A stretch of 11,196 bases of DNA, from the NCBI GenBank assembly GCA_964502785.1, contig CAZCXW010000044.1, positions 1 to 11,196 on the forward strand. Reading direction: 5' to 3'. Both the position numbers and the translations under genes were made by a program. Of this stretch, positions 1 to 6,880 are shown one piece after another (within the stretch, counting starts at the first letter, position 1; each line of letters begins with the position of its first letter). Below the pieces are notes generated by a model. It saw nothing but the letters and a program-made list of their open reading frames with translations, made no database searches and was not told where the DNA came from. The DNA is from JAGVYE01 sp964502785. Its GTDB lineage: Archaea > Nanobdellota > Nanobdellia > Woesearchaeales > GW2011-AR9.

Positions 1-57
1 CCAGTTGCTCTGCAACGAAGATTAATCAGTAGCCCAGTTAAGATTAAAAAATACTCC

Positions 58-282
58 TTAGCTCTGCTCCGATTTTGATTTTTTATTTCGATCATCAAAA
101 AATTTCAGAATGGTTGTCCTTCCTACTCCAAATACTAAAGTGCCTAAAAGGAGTCCGCCTACCGTTTCTCTGAATCCTAACATGATACCCTTTTTTAACT
201 TGCCACCAAAATCACCAATGATCCTAATAATGACTTGTGGTTTTTGACAATTAAAAACAACAAACTTTAAAACATCAGCCAC
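58..282 (-). CDS. Possible small membrane protein, unknown function
   Basis: I do not recognise this protein. From a GTG at 282 it is 74 residues: a hydrophobic N-terminal half, a glycine- and leucine-rich stretch (GGLLLGTLVFGVG) long enough for one membrane span, and a charged Lys/Asp/Ser tail ending KSKSEQS. The frame stays open further upstream with ATGs at 315, 321 and 330 (up to 90 residues), but those starts would run antisense through the conserved DVHCH start of the TatD gene. The GTG at 282 avoids the overlap and leaves a 12-base divergent gap. No clear TATA box or Shine-Dalgarno site precedes any of these starts. It could be a chance open frame; the sensible hydrophobic/charged layout is the only positive support. 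Confidence 0.38.
   Translation of the reverse strand: MADVLKFVVFNCQKPQVIIRIIGDFGGKLKKGIMLGFRETVGGLLLGTLVFGVGRTTILKFFDDRNKKSKSEQS
265..273 (+). promoter_or_regulatory. TATA box for the TatD gene
   Basis: The sequence CTTTAAAAC is centred about 26 bases before the ATG at 295, the distance expected if transcription begins at or beside the start codon. No Shine-Dalgarno motif lies between the two, which fits a leaderless mRNA. Confidence 0.5.
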
Positions 283-294
283 TAAATAATCTTT

Positions 295-1101
295 ATGAAC
301 CTCATCGATGTCCATTGCCATATCAATCATGAATGTTTTAGAAATGAAATAGACAATGTTTTGAAGCGAGCGGAAAAGGCGGGATTGAAAGCGATCTTTC
401 TTTCTGGTGTGAATCCTGAAAACAATCGAGAAGTATTGGCATTGTCCAAAAAATATCCGATTCTCAAGGCCTCTTTAGGTATTTATCCTATTGATGCTTT
501 AGGTATGGAACCAGATGAAACAGGTCTACCGCTTCATAAAGGTCTGATTAACCTTGAAGAAGAATTCAAATTTATAGAAGAAAATCTTTCCGATGTCATT
601 GCCATTGGTGAAGTAGGCATGGACTTCCATTGGGCAGATAAAGAAAAGACTTTTGAACAACAGGCAGAAAATTTCTGTAAGATTATCAGATTCGCGAAGA
701 AAGTGAAAAAGCCTTTAATCATTCATTCCCGCAAGGCAGAAAAAGAATGCATTGATATTTTGGAAGAAGAAGTTAAGAATCAGGAAATTCCTGTGAACAT
801 GCATTGCTTTTCCGGAAAGAAAAGTTTAATCAAGAGAGCGGCAGATTTAGGCTATTATTTTTCTATTCCCCCCAACATTGTCAAAGCGCAAAACTTTCAA
901 ATTCTCGTAGAAATGGTGCCATTAACACAGCTCTTTACAGAGACTGATTCACCGTGGTTAAGCCCTTATGCTGATAAAAAGAATGAACCAGCTTTTGTCA
1001 TTGAATCGATAAAGAAAATCGCTGAGGTCAAAAAGATTTCAGTTGAAGAGGCGGCAAATCAAATTTGGGAGAATTATGTGAGGGTGTTCGGGAAGAGATG
1101 A
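295..1101 (+). CDS. TatD-family metal-dependent hydrolase
   Basis: A 268-residue protein, normal length for the TatD family of TIM-barrel metallohydrolases (amidohydrolase superfamily). Members act as metal-dependent DNases, with roles proposed in DNA repair and quality control. The metal-site motifs are in order: D-V-H-C-H at residues 5-9, I-G-E-V-G-M-D with Glu106, I-I-H-S-R with His144, M-H-C-F-S-G with His170, and T-E-T-D-S-P-W with Asp218. All ligand residues are present, so it should be catalytically competent. The ATG at 295 puts the first metal motif at residue 5, as is usual. It is transcribed alone, convergent with the next gene, with only 6 bases between stop codons. The natural substrate cannot be told from sequence. 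Confidence 0.93.
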   Translation: MNLIDVHCHINHECFRNEIDNVLKRAEKAGLKAIFLSGVNPENNREVLALSKKYPILKASLGIYPIDALGMEPDETGLPLHKGLINLEEEFKFIEENLSDVIAIGEVGMDFHWADKEKTFEQQAENFCKIIRFAKKVKKPLIIHSRKAEKECIDILEEEVKNQEIPVNMHCFSGKKSLIKRAADLGYYFSIPPNIVKAQNFQILVEMVPLTQLFTETDSPWLSPYADKKNEPAFVIESIKKIAEVKKISVEEAANQIWENYVRVFGKR

Positions 1102-1107
1102 TAAAGT

Positions 1108-2577
1108 TTAGTTTTTATTTTTTCTCTTAATAACTCTTACTACACCTTCTTTTGCATCAACTTCAACTATATCACCGTCTTTCAATACTTTCGTTGCGAT
1201 TTCGGTTCCAATAATACAAGGAATACCTAGTTCTCTAGAAACAATCGCTGCATGACAAGTAACTCCCCCTTCATTTGTAATTATTGCTTTTGCTTTTTTC
1301 ATGATTGGAACATAATCGGGCGTTGTCATCGTTGTAACTAAAACTTTCCCTTCTTTAAACTCAGCCATCATTTTAGCGCTGTCTATTATCATAACTTCTC
1401 CGATAATATGACCTGGTGAACCTATTTTCCCTTGTAAAGTATTAATTTCTGAATTTATCTCCTGCGAAGGAAGCAGAAAGCCTTGATCTTTCGCATATTG
1501 TTTGGCCTCTGTTCCAACCAATATTTTTTCTTTGCCCCCTTCCAGGATGGTGATAGACCACTTTTTTCTTTGCTTCACAATTTCTTTGACATCAACGGAA
1601 TCCAAGAGTACATCTTTAACTTCACTTTCGAGAAGAAAGTAGAAGTCAAAATAATTCATGTTCGTTCTTTGGGCTAATTCTTTGTAAAGATTTTGCAGAT
1701 AATAATGGGCTTCCGTTGTCACTGCTTTCTTTCTATCCTGAAGAAGAGCAATATCTTTAAGAGCTTCGAATAAATGACATAACTCTGAAGATAATTTCAG
1801 TTTTTTAATGAATGATTCCTGCTTTTCTTTCAAACTTTGCTGATGTTCTAAAATATCATTTACTTGCCTTTGTAAAACACCTAAATCAAAGAGTAATAAT
1901 TCATTTATTTTCCTTGTCTGATACTTCGCATCCCATACGTCAGGGCCAAGATAATCAAAAGGCACCCAAAAATAATCATCCACAAGCATCTTAAATTCAT
2001 TTAATTTATGAAAATCAGTTATTCTTCCTTCTTTTATTTTGATGGCTAATCGTAATGCTGCTAACTCTGCTTCTGCGGTATATGTTAAAGTATTGGGGGA
2101 TGAGAGAGTTATAAAAATGTTATTGATATCTTCTTTTACAAATTGTTGTAATCTTCCTTTAAGATAATTTGATAATTTATCACCTAAAAAAAGCCAAGGG
2201 GGAATGTTGACTACAGAATATTTTTGATAATAATCATTAAATTGTTCTAAAAATAGGATTAATTGTTGATTATCAGCTTTAGAAAAATGAAAGAGTTTTT
2301 CTCTGCAAAAATGAAGAAAACTTTCACTGATAGTTTTACTCTCTCTTAAACGATCTTTAATAGTATTTTTCTTCTGTAACAATCCCTTAAACAGAAATTC
2401 ACCTGCCAGGTCATACTGATCTTTTAATAATATTTCATAAAACCACTCTCCCTCAACAATATGAACCACTTTAAGACCAGTTCCGATAGTCTTTACATTA
2501 TAGAGTTTGAAATAATAAATCATCGGAGAAATAATCTTCATTTTTCTCTTTCTGAATGAGAACCAGTAGGGATTCAT
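1108..2577 (-). CDS. PEP-utilising-type phosphohistidine swivel domain protein
   Basis: From the ATG at 2577 this is 489 residues. The last ~110 residues match the mobile phosphohistidine domain of PEP synthase, pyruvate phosphate dikinase and rifampin phosphotransferase. They include G-x-I-x-G-E-V, then G-G-V-T-C-H-A-A-I-V-S-R-E-L-G-I-P with the phosphorylatable His near residue 442, and a closing D-G-D-I-V-E-V-D-A. The preceding ~380 residues are mostly helical, with an aromatic F-W-V-P-F-D-Y-L-G-P block. I see no ATP-grasp nucleotide-binding domain and no PEP-binding TIM barrel, so a phosphate donor is not apparent. Start choice: the ATG at 2577 follows GAGTGAT with a 6-base gap, a plausible Shine-Dalgarno site. 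ATGs at 2592 and 2631 would overlap the upstream HD-domain gene. It is probably co-transcribed and translationally coupled with that gene. Substrate unknown. Confidence 0.82.
   Translation of the reverse strand: MNPYWFSFRKRKMKIISPMIYYFKLYNVKTIGTGLKVVHIVEGEWFYEILLKDQYDLAGEFLFKGLLQKKNTIKDRLRESKTISESFLHFCREKLFHFSKADNQQLILFLEQFNDYYQKYSVVNIPPWLFLGDKLSNYLKGRLQQFVKEDINNIFITLSSPNTLTYTAEAELAALRLAIKIKEGRITDFHKLNEFKMLVDDYFWVPFDYLGPDVWDAKYQTRKINELLLFDLGVLQRQVNDILEHQQSLKEKQESFIKKLKLSSELCHLFEALKDIALLQDRKKAVTTEAHYYLQNLYKELAQRTNMNYFDFYFLLESEVKDVLLDSVDVKEIVKQRKKWSITILEGGKEKILVGTEAKQYAKDQGFLLPSQEINSEINTLQGKIGSPGHIIGEVMIIDSAKMMAEFKEGKVLVTTMTTPDYVPIMKKAKAIITNEGGVTCHAAIVSRELGIPCIIGTEIATKVLKDGDIVEVDAKEGVVRVIKRKNKN
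1112..1123 (+). terminator. T-rich terminator after the TatD gene
   Basis: Two T runs broken by one A begin 10 bases after the TatD stop codon. Oligo-T tracts on the coding strand are the usual archaeal termination signal. The tract overlaps the last codons of the convergent gene, whose Lys/Asn-rich tail partly explains the composition, so the call is moderate. Confidence 0.4.
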
Positions 2578-2584
2578 ACTCCGA

Positions 2585-3757
2585 TCACTCATTCTTAAAC
2601 AAATTCCCGGACTCAAAACCGTCCAAAACATAATTTGGCAGATAAAGAAGATATGCTACCACTTCTTTCAGTGCATACGCATCTTTGTAATCAATAATCG
2701 CTTTAATAACCGTTGGATTAAAATTGTAATCGGCAAAGAATTTCTCGACATAACGCAATTGTTTTTCTTTATGGATGGCCAGCTTCTTCCATTTATGATA
2801 CAGCCGAAAGTCGTATTTCCTGATGATGTCGTGAAAGATGATCACCAGATGTTTTTCTTTTTCGTCAGCTTTTGTGACCTGCCAAACTCCGGAACGTTCC
2901 AAGGCAAATTTTTTGAAAGCTAATTGCAGCATGACTTTTACTTCGCCCATCCCTTTAGCGATGCAATGGTGCCCTAAATTAAGCAGTGCCTCGTAGGTCG
3001 CTTTTCCGCATTTCTTAAATAAAATTTCAAGAGGTGACAACGGCGCTTTAAACAGGTCTTCCCCCTTACGTTCCATTAAATACCTCTTGGTGTTATTTAA
3101 AATGAAGAGATTCTTAAAACACTGAAAAATTCTTTCTTCTTCATTAAAGCATTCGATGCAGAGGACGTTATGAGTTCGGTCAGCCAGTTTTATCTGCAAG
3201 GCGCGTTCCCTCGCAAGGTCGTCAGGACAATGAAAAATCCTGTTGATATACTTATAATAAAAATCTTTTTTGTTTCTTGTCAGAAGCTTCGCCACCATTA
3301 ACAGCTGTTTAGCTATTTCTCCTTGAATATCTTTTTTCCGGCAAAATGCGGTTATCTCTTTCTTAAATTGGGCGTATACTTCTTCTTCGTATTGAGCCAG
3401 CTGGTTCAAGCCGACATTATAACCTTTTATTTTATTTTCTTGCTGGTAAATATCAATTTTTTCTTCTATCAAATCGTGAATCATTCCTGCGCATAACGTT
3501 ATTTCGTCTTTGATTCCGGCTTGTTGAAGGTATGCCACAACATTTAAAGGATGCACGAGGGCCTCTTCTCCATTTTTTCGCTTTGGTAATTTTAGATATA
3601 CCCCTTTTGTTCTTTCGCAGAGATAGGCAAAAAGCACGGACGTTTTTTGCATAGGTTCTATTTTTTTTTCTAAAAAAGGGATGTCCGGAATAGCTTTCCA
3701 TAGTTCTAATAGTTTAAATTCTCGATATTCAGGAGAATTTTTCGATGCAATCATCAT
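2585..3757 (-). CDS. HD-domain protein resembling RelA/SpoT hydrolase domain
   Basis: A 390-residue protein whose residues ~40-200 resemble the (p)ppGpp hydrolase domain of RelA/SpoT homologues. K-R-K-N-G-E precedes V-H-P-L-N-V with His69, followed by M-I-H-D-L-I-E-E with His94/Asp95, and L-A-D-R-T-H-N with Asp193 and Asn197. These match the metal and nucleotide residues of that family, except that the usual E-D pair after HD is E-E here. There is no recognisable synthetase domain. The remaining ~190 residues, Lys- and aromatic-rich and probably helical, are not recognised. It could hydrolyse an alarmone or another nucleotide; archaea mostly lack classical ppGpp signalling, so the substrate is uncertain. 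The swivel-domain gene follows at once. The second codon is also ATG, so the start may be 3754. Confidence 0.8.
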   Translation of the reverse strand: MMIASKNSPEYREFKLLELWKAIPDIPFLEKKIEPMQKTSVLFAYLCERTKGVYLKLPKRKNGEEALVHPLNVVAYLQQAGIKDEITLCAGMIHDLIEEKIDIYQQENKIKGYNVGLNQLAQYEEEVYAQFKKEITAFCRKKDIQGEIAKQLLMVAKLLTRNKKDFYYKYINRIFHCPDDLARERALQIKLADRTHNVLCIECFNEEERIFQCFKNLFILNNTKRYLMERKGEDLFKAPLSPLEILFKKCGKATYEALLNLGHHCIAKGMGEVKVMLQLAFKKFALERSGVWQVTKADEKEKHLVIIFHDIIRKYDFRLYHKWKKLAIHKEKQLRYVEKFFADYNFNPTVIKAIIDYKDAYALKEVVAYLLYLPNYVLDGFESGNLFKNE

Positions 3758-3830
3758 GAGTAAGATAGTCTCTGTATAGGAGTAATTCCCCTCTTATTTT
3801 AAAGTTTTTCCTTAGGAAAGGGGTAAATCT

Positions 3831-3838
3831 TTTTAAAG
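3831..3838 (+). promoter_or_regulatory. TATA box for the glycosidase-like gene
   Basis: TTTTAAAG is centred about 26 bases before the ATG at 3861, with no Shine-Dalgarno site between, implying a leaderless transcript. The 103-base gap 3758-3860 must also hold the promoter of the divergent HD gene. The best candidate on the minus strand is TTTAAAATAAG around 3793-3803, but it is weak and farther away. Confidence 0.45.
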
Positions 3839-3860
3839 TAAATCTTTTTTAATCTTAGAT

Positions 3861-4940
3861 ATGAACTTTACTCCGCTCATACAAGGTGGTCGAATTTTTC
3901 TTAGTAGCATACGGCAACGCGTTTCACCTAAGAAATATTCTGGTAGTGCGGAACAAATTTGCCGGCAAATTGTTACTGATTGTTGGAATGGCCGCTTTTT
4001 CCAAACTTCTACGAATACATTCGCTCAATTTTGGACACGTGATTTTGGTTTTTGCGCTCAGGCGTTGTTGAATTTGGGTTATCAACAGGAAGTTCACCAA
4101 ACATTGCGGTATGCCCTCAATCATTTTAATGAGAAAGGAAAAGTTGCCTGTGCCATCACCGCGCAAGGAAAACCCTTCGACTTTCCAACATATGCTGTTG
4201 ATTCCCTGCCTTGGTTGATTCACAGCCTTAAAATCAGCAAATTTCCGTATTATAGTTTCAAAGAATTCCTTAACCGGGAGATTACGCATTTTACAGAAAT
4301 AGTTATCAATCCCAGCACCGGACTTGTAAGACCAGATGTTCACTTTTCTTCTATGAAAGACCACGCCATTAGAAGAAGCTCTTGTTATGATAATTGCATG
4401 GTCGGCATGCTGGCACACGATTTAGCTCAAATGAAGAATCTGCTAAACCCTCTTTCGCAATACGATTATCCTTCGTTGCTTGTACGGCATTTCTGGAATG
4501 GCCGTTATTTTTATGATGACCTGCGAAAACAAGAATACGTAGCAGGGGATGCGAATGTCTTTCCATTCCTCTTGGGTCTTTGCAGTGATAAAAATATGTT
4601 GGAATCCGCTCTTAACGCCATCCGCAGTAATGAACTGGATAAACCTTTTCCGTTAAAGTATACTAGAGATCGTGCCTATACAGAATTTATTTGGCAGGAA
4701 ATGTTTGCACGAAATTATGAAGGCGACACAGTCTGGATGCATATGGGGCCGCTGTTTGTGAAGCTCATAAAGCAAACGGATTCGGAACTCGCTGCGAAGT
4801 ACAAAGAAAGGTATTTGAAACTCATTGAAAAACATAATAATTACTTAGAGGTCTTTACCAGCGCCGGAGAACCGTTTAGAACACCGTTCTATTACAGTGA
4901 TCATGGCATGCTCTGGGCGGCAAATTATTTAATGCTGTGA
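3861..4940 (+). CDS. Six-hairpin glycosidase-like protein
   Basis: A 359-residue protein with features of the (alpha/alpha)6-barrel glycosidases (glucoamylase, debranching-enzyme and neutral-invertase types): F-W-T-R-D-F at residues 57-62, Y-A-V-D-S-L-P-W at 111-118, F-W-N-G-R-Y-F-Y-D-D at 211-220, V-A-G-D-A-N-V-F-P at 227-235, and a closing S-D-H-G-M-L-W-A-A-N-Y. Asp61 of the R-D-F motif is a candidate catalytic acid by analogy with those families. It is a single barrel with no signal peptide, so it is probably cytoplasmic. The W-x-R-D-F plus V-D-S pattern recalls neutral invertases (GH100) most, but the exact family and substrate are not settled. It lies upstream of a glycosyltransferase in the same direction, with separate promoters. 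Confidence 0.72.
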   Translation: MNFTPLIQGGRIFLSSIRQRVSPKKYSGSAEQICRQIVTDCWNGRFFQTSTNTFAQFWTRDFGFCAQALLNLGYQQEVHQTLRYALNHFNEKGKVACAITAQGKPFDFPTYAVDSLPWLIHSLKISKFPYYSFKEFLNREITHFTEIVINPSTGLVRPDVHFSSMKDHAIRRSSCYDNCMVGMLAHDLAQMKNLLNPLSQYDYPSLLVRHFWNGRYFYDDLRKQEYVAGDANVFPFLLGLCSDKNMLESALNAIRSNELDKPFPLKYTRDRAYTEFIWQEMFARNYEGDTVWMHMGPLFVKLIKQTDSELAAKYKERYLKLIEKHNNYLEVFTSAGEPFRTPFYYSDHGMLWAANYLML

Positions 4941-5006
4941 GTTCTAAAAATGCATTCCTTTTCATTCTTAATCCTACGTTAAATCTCACTCCTTTCCCAC
5001 CAATAA

Positions 5007-5015
5007 TTATATAAA
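5007..5015 (+). promoter_or_regulatory. TATA box for the glycosyltransferase gene
   Basis: TTATATAAA, a near-consensus archaeal TATA box, is centred 26 bases before the GTG at 5037. The absence of a Shine-Dalgarno site supports leaderless initiation at that GTG, and the gene is therefore likely transcribed independently of the glycosidase gene upstream. Confidence 0.65.
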
Positions 5016-5036
5016 TTCTTTTTCCTTCGGACAAAT

Positions 5037-5729
5037 GTGCCACCTAAAATTTCTGTAATCATTCCTGCATATAACGAAGAAAAATATATCCGCCAGACAT
5101 TGCACAGCCTTAAAAATCAAACTTTTCAGGATTATGAAATAATCATTGTCGCCAATGGCTGTACGGATAAAACAGAGGAGATCATTAAAAAACGTCTTTC
5201 CGACAGATTGAATCTTTTTTCTTTGCCGCAAGCTCATGTCTCCAGGGCCCGCAACTATGGAGCAGAGAATGCAAAGGGAGAGATTTTTCTTTTTCTCGAC
5301 GCGGACACAATTCTAGAAATAAATTCTTTGCAGGAAATTAATTCTACGTTCAAAAATGGATTCACCGTAGCCACAACGAAAGTTAAACCAGATAATTCTC
5401 AATTTAAATACAAAGCAGCCATGCTCATCAAAAATTGGTACAACCAAACGGGATTATACAAAGGCTGCAGCGGCGCTTTGATTTGCCGCCGCGATGATTT
5501 CTTTAAAGTTGATGGTTACGATAAAAATCTTATAGTGAAAGAACATAAGAAACTTACAGATAAATTATCTGTCATCGGCAAATACACCGTAGTGAATACG
5601 TACGTTACCACTTCCATGCGTCGTTTAGAAAACTGGGGGATATTAAAATCAAGCTTATTCTGGATGCAAAAATGGTTTGAAGATAAAATAGGAGATTTGC
5701 GTAAAAGTAAATATGAGGAAGTAAGATGA
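5037..5729 (+). CDS. Family 2 glycosyltransferase (GT-A fold)
   Basis: A 230-residue glycosyltransferase of family GT2, a short cytoplasmic form without predicted membrane spans. The N-terminus has the nucleotide-sugar binding start I-S-V-I-I-P-A-Y-N-E-E (residues 5-15) and V-A-N-G-C-T-D-K-T. The donor-side motif R-N-Y-G-A-E-N-A-K-G-E (72-82) precedes F-L-F-L-D-A-D-T, with the metal-binding D-x-D at 88-90. G-C-S-G-A-L-I-C-R-R-D-D-F (143-155) is the usual acceptor-side segment. The start is GTG; an ATG two bases earlier is in another frame, and the TATA box spacing fits the GTG. It probably transfers a sugar to a lipid or protein glycan; sugar and acceptor are unknown. The neighbouring glycosidase hints at glycan metabolism, but this is weak evidence. 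Confidence 0.9.
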   Translation: MPPKISVIIPAYNEEKYIRQTLHSLKNQTFQDYEIIIVANGCTDKTEEIIKKRLSDRLNLFSLPQAHVSRARNYGAENAKGEIFLFLDADTILEINSLQEINSTFKNGFTVATTKVKPDNSQFKYKAAMLIKNWYNQTGLYKGCSGALICRRDDFFKVDGYDKNLIVKEHKKLTDKLSVIGKYTVVNTYVTTSMRRLENWGILKSSLFWMQKWFEDKIGDLRKSKYEEVR

Positions 5730-5786
5730 TTTAAATATCCTGGTTAGAAATCCCACAACAGCCCAGTCCAAGATCAAAACAGAAAC

Positions 5787-5795
5787 CTTTATAAA
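5787..5795 (+). promoter_or_regulatory. TATA box for the rpo7 operon
   Basis: CTTTATAAA is centred about 27 bases before the ATG at 5819, preceded by a purine-rich AGAAAC stretch where the TFB-recognition element would lie. It would drive rpo7, spt4, S24e and S27ae together, since gaps inside the operon are 13 bases or fewer. Confidence 0.6.
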
Positions 5796-5818
5796 CAAAT
5801 TCCTAAAATAAGGGTTTT

Positions 5819-6361
5819 ATGTTCTATAAAGTGAAAGTCAAAGATTACATCAGGGTTCCTCCCAAAATGTTTAATCTCACCAAGCAGGAAGCTGTCCTCG
5901 CTAATATCAAAACAAGTTATGAAAATTACATCTCTCCAGAGCTTGGTTTTGTGATCAATGTGGTTTCTGTCGATTCGATTAAGGAGGGTGTTATCATCCC
6001 AGGTGATGGCGCTGGATATTATGAAACAGAGTTTGAATTGTTAGTATTTAAACCTGAATTGAATGAATTAACCTACGGGAAACTACGAGATATCACTGAC
6101 TTTGGTGCATTTATGGACATCGGTGGAATTGAAGGCATGGTTCACATCTCGCAAAGCATGGATGATTTTGTTTCCTTCAGCAAAGACAAAGTTTTGCAAG
6201 GGAAGAAAAGCGGACAAAGTCTGAAAATTGGCGACCGCTGCCGAGCGAGAATTATTGCTATAAGCTACAAAGATTTAAATAATCCTAAGATTGGTTTAAC
6301 GATGCGTCAGGAAGGACTGGGAAAACTGGAATGGTTAGAACAGCAGCAACAATCAACATAA
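5819..6361 (+). CDS. rpo7: DNA-directed RNA polymerase subunit Rpo7 (E')
   Basis: A 180-residue subunit of the archaeal RNA polymerase stalk, homologous to eukaryotic Rpb7 and partner of Rpo4. The N-terminal half (1-80) is the Rpb7 tip domain, beginning M-F-Y-K-V-K-V-K-D-Y-I-R-V-P-P. It is followed by an S1/OB RNA-binding domain (about 82-165) with Y-G-K-L-R-D-I-T-D-F-G-A-F-M-D and G-M-V-H-I-S. Length and domain order are normal for the family. It is the first gene of an operon with spt4 and two ribosomal protein genes, the conserved archaeal order. Initiation is probably leaderless, given a TATA box 27 bases upstream and no Shine-Dalgarno site. Confidence 0.96.
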   Translation: MFYKVKVKDYIRVPPKMFNLTKQEAVLANIKTSYENYISPELGFVINVVSVDSIKEGVIIPGDGAGYYETEFELLVFKPELNELTYGKLRDITDFGAFMDIGGIEGMVHISQSMDDFVSFSKDKVLQGKKSGQSLKIGDRCRARIIAISYKDLNNPKIGLTMRQEGLGKLEWLEQQQQST

Positions 6362-6374
6362 ATCATATTTAAAA

Positions 6375-6569
6375 ATGGCTAAAAAATTAGCGTCAAAGCG
6401 GACAAAACGTCTCTTAACAGAAATGGAAATCAAAGAACAGAATCTACCGAAAGCGGAGTTTACCTCCACTTGGCAGGGGCGTTTGTACGTCTCAGATGCT
6501 GCTAATTCCCTCATTGCAGGAAAGATCGGAATAACTGAAAAAGGAGAATACGCTATTAAAATACGATAA
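6375..6569 (+). CDS. spt4: Spt4 homologue (Rpo E''), lacking zinc-binding cysteines
   Basis: A 64-residue protein identified by position directly after rpo7 and by its C-terminal half: S-T-W-Q-G-R-L-Y-V, then N-S-L-I-A-G-K-I-G-I and G-E-Y-A-I-K-I-R. This matches the usual Spt4 pattern (W-x-G, S-x-I-A-x-x-L-G-I, G-x-Y-A-L-K-V-R). Spt4 binds Spt5/NusG and promotes elongation by clamping RNA polymerase. The family normally starts with a zinc ribbon carrying two Cys-x2-Cys pairs. Here there is no cysteine in the whole protein; the expected second knuckle reads N-L-P-K-A-E-F. The Spt5-binding half looks intact, so I infer a working protein with a zinc-free N-terminal fold. It starts 13 bases after rpo7 and ends one base before the S24e start. 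Confidence 0.85.
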   Translation: MAKKLASKRTKRLLTEMEIKEQNLPKAEFTSTWQGRLYVSDAANSLIAGKIGITEKGEYAIKIR

Positions 6570-6570
6570 A

Positions 6571-6870
6571 ATGCAACTCACTATAACACAAAACAAAAAT
6601 AATATTTTACTTCAACGCCATGAAGTAAAAGGGAATATTCAATTTGAAGGGGTTACACCTTCCAATAAAATGGTAGCAGAAGAACTAAATAAAGAGATCA
6701 AAGGAGAAACTGTCTTAAAGCATATTTACACGCAATTTGGTCATCAGGAAGCAGAGTTTTTTGCCTACGTGTATGCATCAAAAGAAGCGCGTGATACCAC
6801 GGAGCAAGTCACAAACCATTTGCGCAAGAAACTCGAAGAACAAAAGAAAGCGGAAATCGCTGCGAAATAA
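6571..6870 (+). CDS. rps24e: Small-subunit ribosomal protein eS24 (S24e)
   Basis: A 99-residue archaeal/eukaryotic small-subunit ribosomal protein of normal archaeal length. Family marks are N-N-I-L-L-Q-R-H-E-V (residues 10-19), E-G-V-T-P-S-N near 26-32, H-I-Y-T-Q-F-G-H (51-58) and A-Y-V-Y-A-S-K-E-A, followed by a basic, Lys-rich helical tail. The ATG at 6571 is separated from the spt4 stop by one base and has no good Shine-Dalgarno site at a working distance, so translation is likely coupled to spt4. In many archaea a DUF359 (dephospho-CoA kinase) gene lies between spt4 and S24e; here it is absent. Confidence 0.95.
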   Translation: MQLTITQNKNNILLQRHEVKGNIQFEGVTPSNKMVAEELNKEIKGETVLKHIYTQFGHQEAEFFAYVYASKEARDTTEQVTNHLRKKLEEQKKAEIAAK

Positions 6871-6880
6871 GGTTGAAATC

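Noticed and set aside
1..57. Window start searched for a tRNA or other RNA end
   Set aside because: No acceptor-stem, T-loop or other RNA pattern could be seen in these bases.
1483..1677. Plus-strand open frame within the swivel-domain gene
   Set aside because: Antisense shadow of a longer, domain-bearing minus-strand gene.
3924..4418. 164-codon open frame on the minus strand
   Set aside because: It lies wholly antisense to the glycosidase-like gene, whose protein has recognisable family motifs; the antisense product shows none.
5760..5780. Short similarity between AGCCCAGT-containing bases near 32-50 and near 5760-5780
   Set aside because: Only about 8 identical bases followed by loose A-rich similarity; too short to call a repeat.
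6737..6880. Upstream extension of the S27ae frame
   Set aside because: This part overlaps S24e in another frame and has no S27ae similarity; the family start fits the ATG at 6881.
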